Source: Pseudomonas fluorescens
GTDB taxonomy: Bacteria > Pseudomonadota > Gammaproteobacteria > Pseudomonadales > Pseudomonadaceae
Assembly (NCBI RefSeq): GCF_002837185.1
Contig: NZ_KZ478014.1
Coordinates: 1-62,329, forward strand
Reading direction: 5' to 3'
DNA length: 62,329 nucleotides
The position numbers and the translations under genes are program-made. Below are positions 60,756 through 62,329 of this stretch, piece by piece; position 1 is the stretch's first letter; the number at the start of each line of letters is the position of its first letter. Below the pieces are notes generated by a model. It was not told where the DNA came from and did no database searches. It saw only the letters and a list, made by a program, of their open reading frames with translations.

Positions 60756-62096
60756 ATGAACAACCGCCGATTCGCAAGAACCGCAGGCTGGCTGGCGCTG
60801 CCCTGCCTGGTCGTCGCAGGCCTGCTGGCCTGGTACGTCACCCGCGAGCCCGCCTCGCCGTTTGAACAGGAACACGCCACACGTTTCGACCCGGCACTGG
60901 TCAGTCGCGGCGAGTATGTCGCCCGCCTGAGCGACTGCGTGGCCTGCCACAGCCTGGCGGGCAAAGCGCCGTTTGCCGGAGGCCTGGAGATGGCCACGCC
61001 GCTGGGGGCCATCCATGCCACCAACATCACCCCCGACCGCGATCATGGCATCGGCCGCTACAGCCTCGCCGACTTCGACCGCGCCGTACGCCACGGCGTG
61101 GCGCCGGGCGGGCGACGCCTGTACCCGGCCATGCCCTACCCGTCCTACGTGAAGCTCAGCGACGACGACGTAAAAGCGCTGTATGCGTTTTTCATGAGAG
61201 GCGTGCAACCGGCCAACCAGGCGAATATCCCCAGTGATATTCCCTGGCCGCTGAATATGCGCTGGCCCATCGCCCTGTGGAATGGCGTCTTTGCACCGAC
61301 TGCACCCTATGCGGTCAACCCCGGCCAGGACGCGCTGTGGAACCGTGGCGCCTATATCGTCCAGGGCCCTGGCCACTGCGGCAGTTGTCACACGCCGCGC
61401 GGCCTGGCGTTCAACGAGAAGGCCCTGGACCAATCCGGCGCGCCCTTCCTTGCCGGTGCCCTGCTCGACGGCTGGTACGCGCCAAGCCTGCGCCAGGACC
61501 CCAATACCGGGTTGGGGCGCTGGAGCGAGGCGCAGATCGTGCAGTTCCTCAAGACCGGGCGCAACCAGCATGCGGTGGTTTACGGATCGATGACCGAAGC
61601 GTTCAACAACTCCACGCAGTTCATGGCCGATGACGACCTGGCCGCCATCGCCCGCTACCTCAAGTCCCTGCCCGGCGACCCGCAGCGTGATGGCGCGCCC
61701 TGGCAGTATCAGGTGGCCGATACGCGCCAGGACATTCCCGGCGCCCACACCTACGCGACCCGCTGCGCCTCCTGCCATGGCCTGGACGGCAAGGGCCAAC
61801 CGGAGTGGATGCCGCCGCTGGCCGGCGCTACCTCGGCGTTGGCCAGGGAAAGCGCCTCGGCCGTCAACATCACCCTTAACGGCTCGCAACGGGTGGTCGC
61901 CGCCGGGCTGCCGGACGCCTACCGCATGCCGGCGTTCCGTGAGCAATTGTCCGATCAGGAGATCGCTCAGGTGCTGACGTATGTGCGCAGCACGTGGGGC
62001 AACCACGGTGATGCGGTCGACGCACAGGCGGTGGGCAAGTTGCGCGGGCATACCGACCCTGCGAGCAGCAGCCCGATCATTTTGCATATGCGTTGA
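60756..62096 (+). CDS. Triheme cytochrome c subunit of the molybdenum hydroxylase
   Basis: A 446-residue protein with an N-terminal hydrophobic anchor (about 12-28) and three CxxCH heme motifs: CVACH (61-65), CGSCH (208-212) and CASCH (337-341). The arrangement is that of the cytochrome subunits of membrane alcohol, gluconate and aldehyde dehydrogenases, which pass electrons to ubiquinone or a terminal oxidase. It follows the Moco subunit by 16 nt, so it completes a periplasm-facing oxidase that feeds the respiratory chain. The absence of a MoCu chaperone (xdhC-like) gene in the window is noted. Confidence 0.93.
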   Translation: MNNRRFARTAGWLALPCLVVAGLLAWYVTREPASPFEQEHATRFDPALVSRGEYVARLSDCVACHSLAGKAPFAGGLEMATPLGAIHATNITPDRDHGIGRYSLADFDRAVRHGVAPGGRRLYPAMPYPSYVKLSDDDVKALYAFFMRGVQPANQANIPSDIPWPLNMRWPIALWNGVFAPTAPYAVNPGQDALWNRGAYIVQGPGHCGSCHTPRGLAFNEKALDQSGAPFLAGALLDGWYAPSLRQDPNTGLGRWSEAQIVQFLKTGRNQHAVVYGSMTEAFNNSTQFMADDDLAAIARYLKSLPGDPQRDGAPWQYQVADTRQDIPGAHTYATRCASCHGLDGKGQPEWMPPLAGATSALARESASAVNITLNGSQRVVAAGLPDAYRMPAFREQLSDQEIAQVLTYVRSTWGNHGDAVDAQAVGKLRGHTDPASSSPIILHMR

Positions 62097-62121
62097 GGCC
62101 AGGCTTCAGGAACCGGGGCGT

Positions 62122-62140
62122 GGTGTATCTGATATACACC
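62122..62140 (+). terminator. Small dyad after the cytochrome gene
   Basis: GGTGTAT-CTGAT-ATACACC is a perfect 7-bp dyad 26 nt after the stop. No U-run follows; the adjacent REP element may complete the transcript end. Confidence 0.4.
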
Positions 62141-62144
62141 GATC

Positions 62145-62176
62145 AAATGTGGGAGGGGGCTTGCCCCCGATGGCGG
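62145..62176. repeat. Solo REP, GTGGGAGGGGGCTTGC family
   Basis: AAATGTGGGAGGGGGCTTGC followed by CCCCGATGGCGG; the mirrored partner is missing. Confidence 0.8.
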
Positions 62177-62214
62177 CCTCCGGGCCGACCAGGATGCTGG
62201 ATCAGACCGAGTAC

Positions 62215-62329
62215 ATATCCGTTTCTGCGGTAACGGCGGCTGGCGGTTCCGCTTTTACAGCGGGTCACTTTTGGAAAAGAGCCCCAAAAGTAACCAAAAA
62301 GGCTCTTGCCCCACCACTCGGCACCTCGC
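62215..62329. repeat. Dispersed Pseudomonas intergenic repeat (GGTCACTTTTGG type), running off the right edge
   Basis: TATCCGTTTCTGCGGTAACG and GGTCACTTTTGGAAAAGAGC then CCCAAAAGTAACCAAAAAGG match from memory a long intergenic repeat common in pseudomonads. It contains the dyad CACTTTTGG...CCAAAAGTA. It is not protein-coding in any obvious frame and continues past the window. Confidence 0.55.

Overview
The window is chromosomal DNA from a Pseudomonas, most likely of the P. fluorescens group. This rests on the high GC and codon use, dense intergenic REP pairs of the GTGGGAGGGGGCTTGC type, near-identity from memory of several proteins to Pseudomonas enzymes (XenA, DauA, MmsA, Gcd), and clustered sugar-acid and aldose catabolism. 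I see no rRNA, tRNA, CRISPR array, transposase or phage gene.

Layout. (1) 1-7777: oxidative L-arabinose/pentonate catabolism. A minus-strand operon (MFS, AraD1-type FAH protein, ketoglutarate-semialdehyde dehydrogenase, SMP-30 lactonase, araF at the edge) diverges from an arabonate dehydratase and a GntR regulator. (2) 7912-13713: TonB siderophore receptor, xenA with a divergent ArsR regulator, and a diguanylate cyclase paired with an unknown protein. (3) 14056-17033: bestrophin-type channel and an amino-acid-type chemoreceptor. (4) 17199-33024: a large catabolic island. It holds a DUF1185 protein, alpha/beta hydrolase, aldehyde dehydrogenase, two paralogous flavin reductases, CMD-family protein, GntR regulator, Nudix protein, DUF1330 protein, a RibB paralogue, a polyamine-type ABC importer, an NCS1 permease and a luciferase-like monooxygenase. 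Five promoters share a palindrome close to TATTAYGGTATWCCAW, so the scattered operons look like one GntR regulon. I infer FMN-dependent ring-opening catabolism of an N-heterocycle or similar compound. (5) 28180-29549, inside that island, is an orphan toxin/immunity-like pair.

(6) 33075-34376: NRAMP-related transporter with unusual metal-site motifs. (7) 34695-47807: aldose use, with membrane glucose dehydrogenase, OprB porin, XylR, and xylA-xylF-xylG-xylH. A T6SS PAAR effector, its membrane immunity protein, a frameshifted second immunity gene and a frameshifted small gene sit between xylR and xylA. (8) 48033-48522: a small DUF gene behind a strongly folded leader whose loop matches the ribosome binding site. 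(9) 48704-51396: D-arginine dehydrogenase, DauR-type regulator and a basic-amino-acid binding protein. (10) 51638-57889: mmsA and a glucarate-dehydratase-like/MFS pair, each with a divergent LysR regulator. (11) 58050-62096: a three-subunit molybdenum hydroxylase (2Fe-2S, Mo, triheme cytochrome c).

All functions are read from sequence patterns and remembered families; no searches were run. The strongest candidates for something undescribed are the GntR-box regulon in (4), the related effector/immunity modules in (5) and (7), and the leader RNA in (8).
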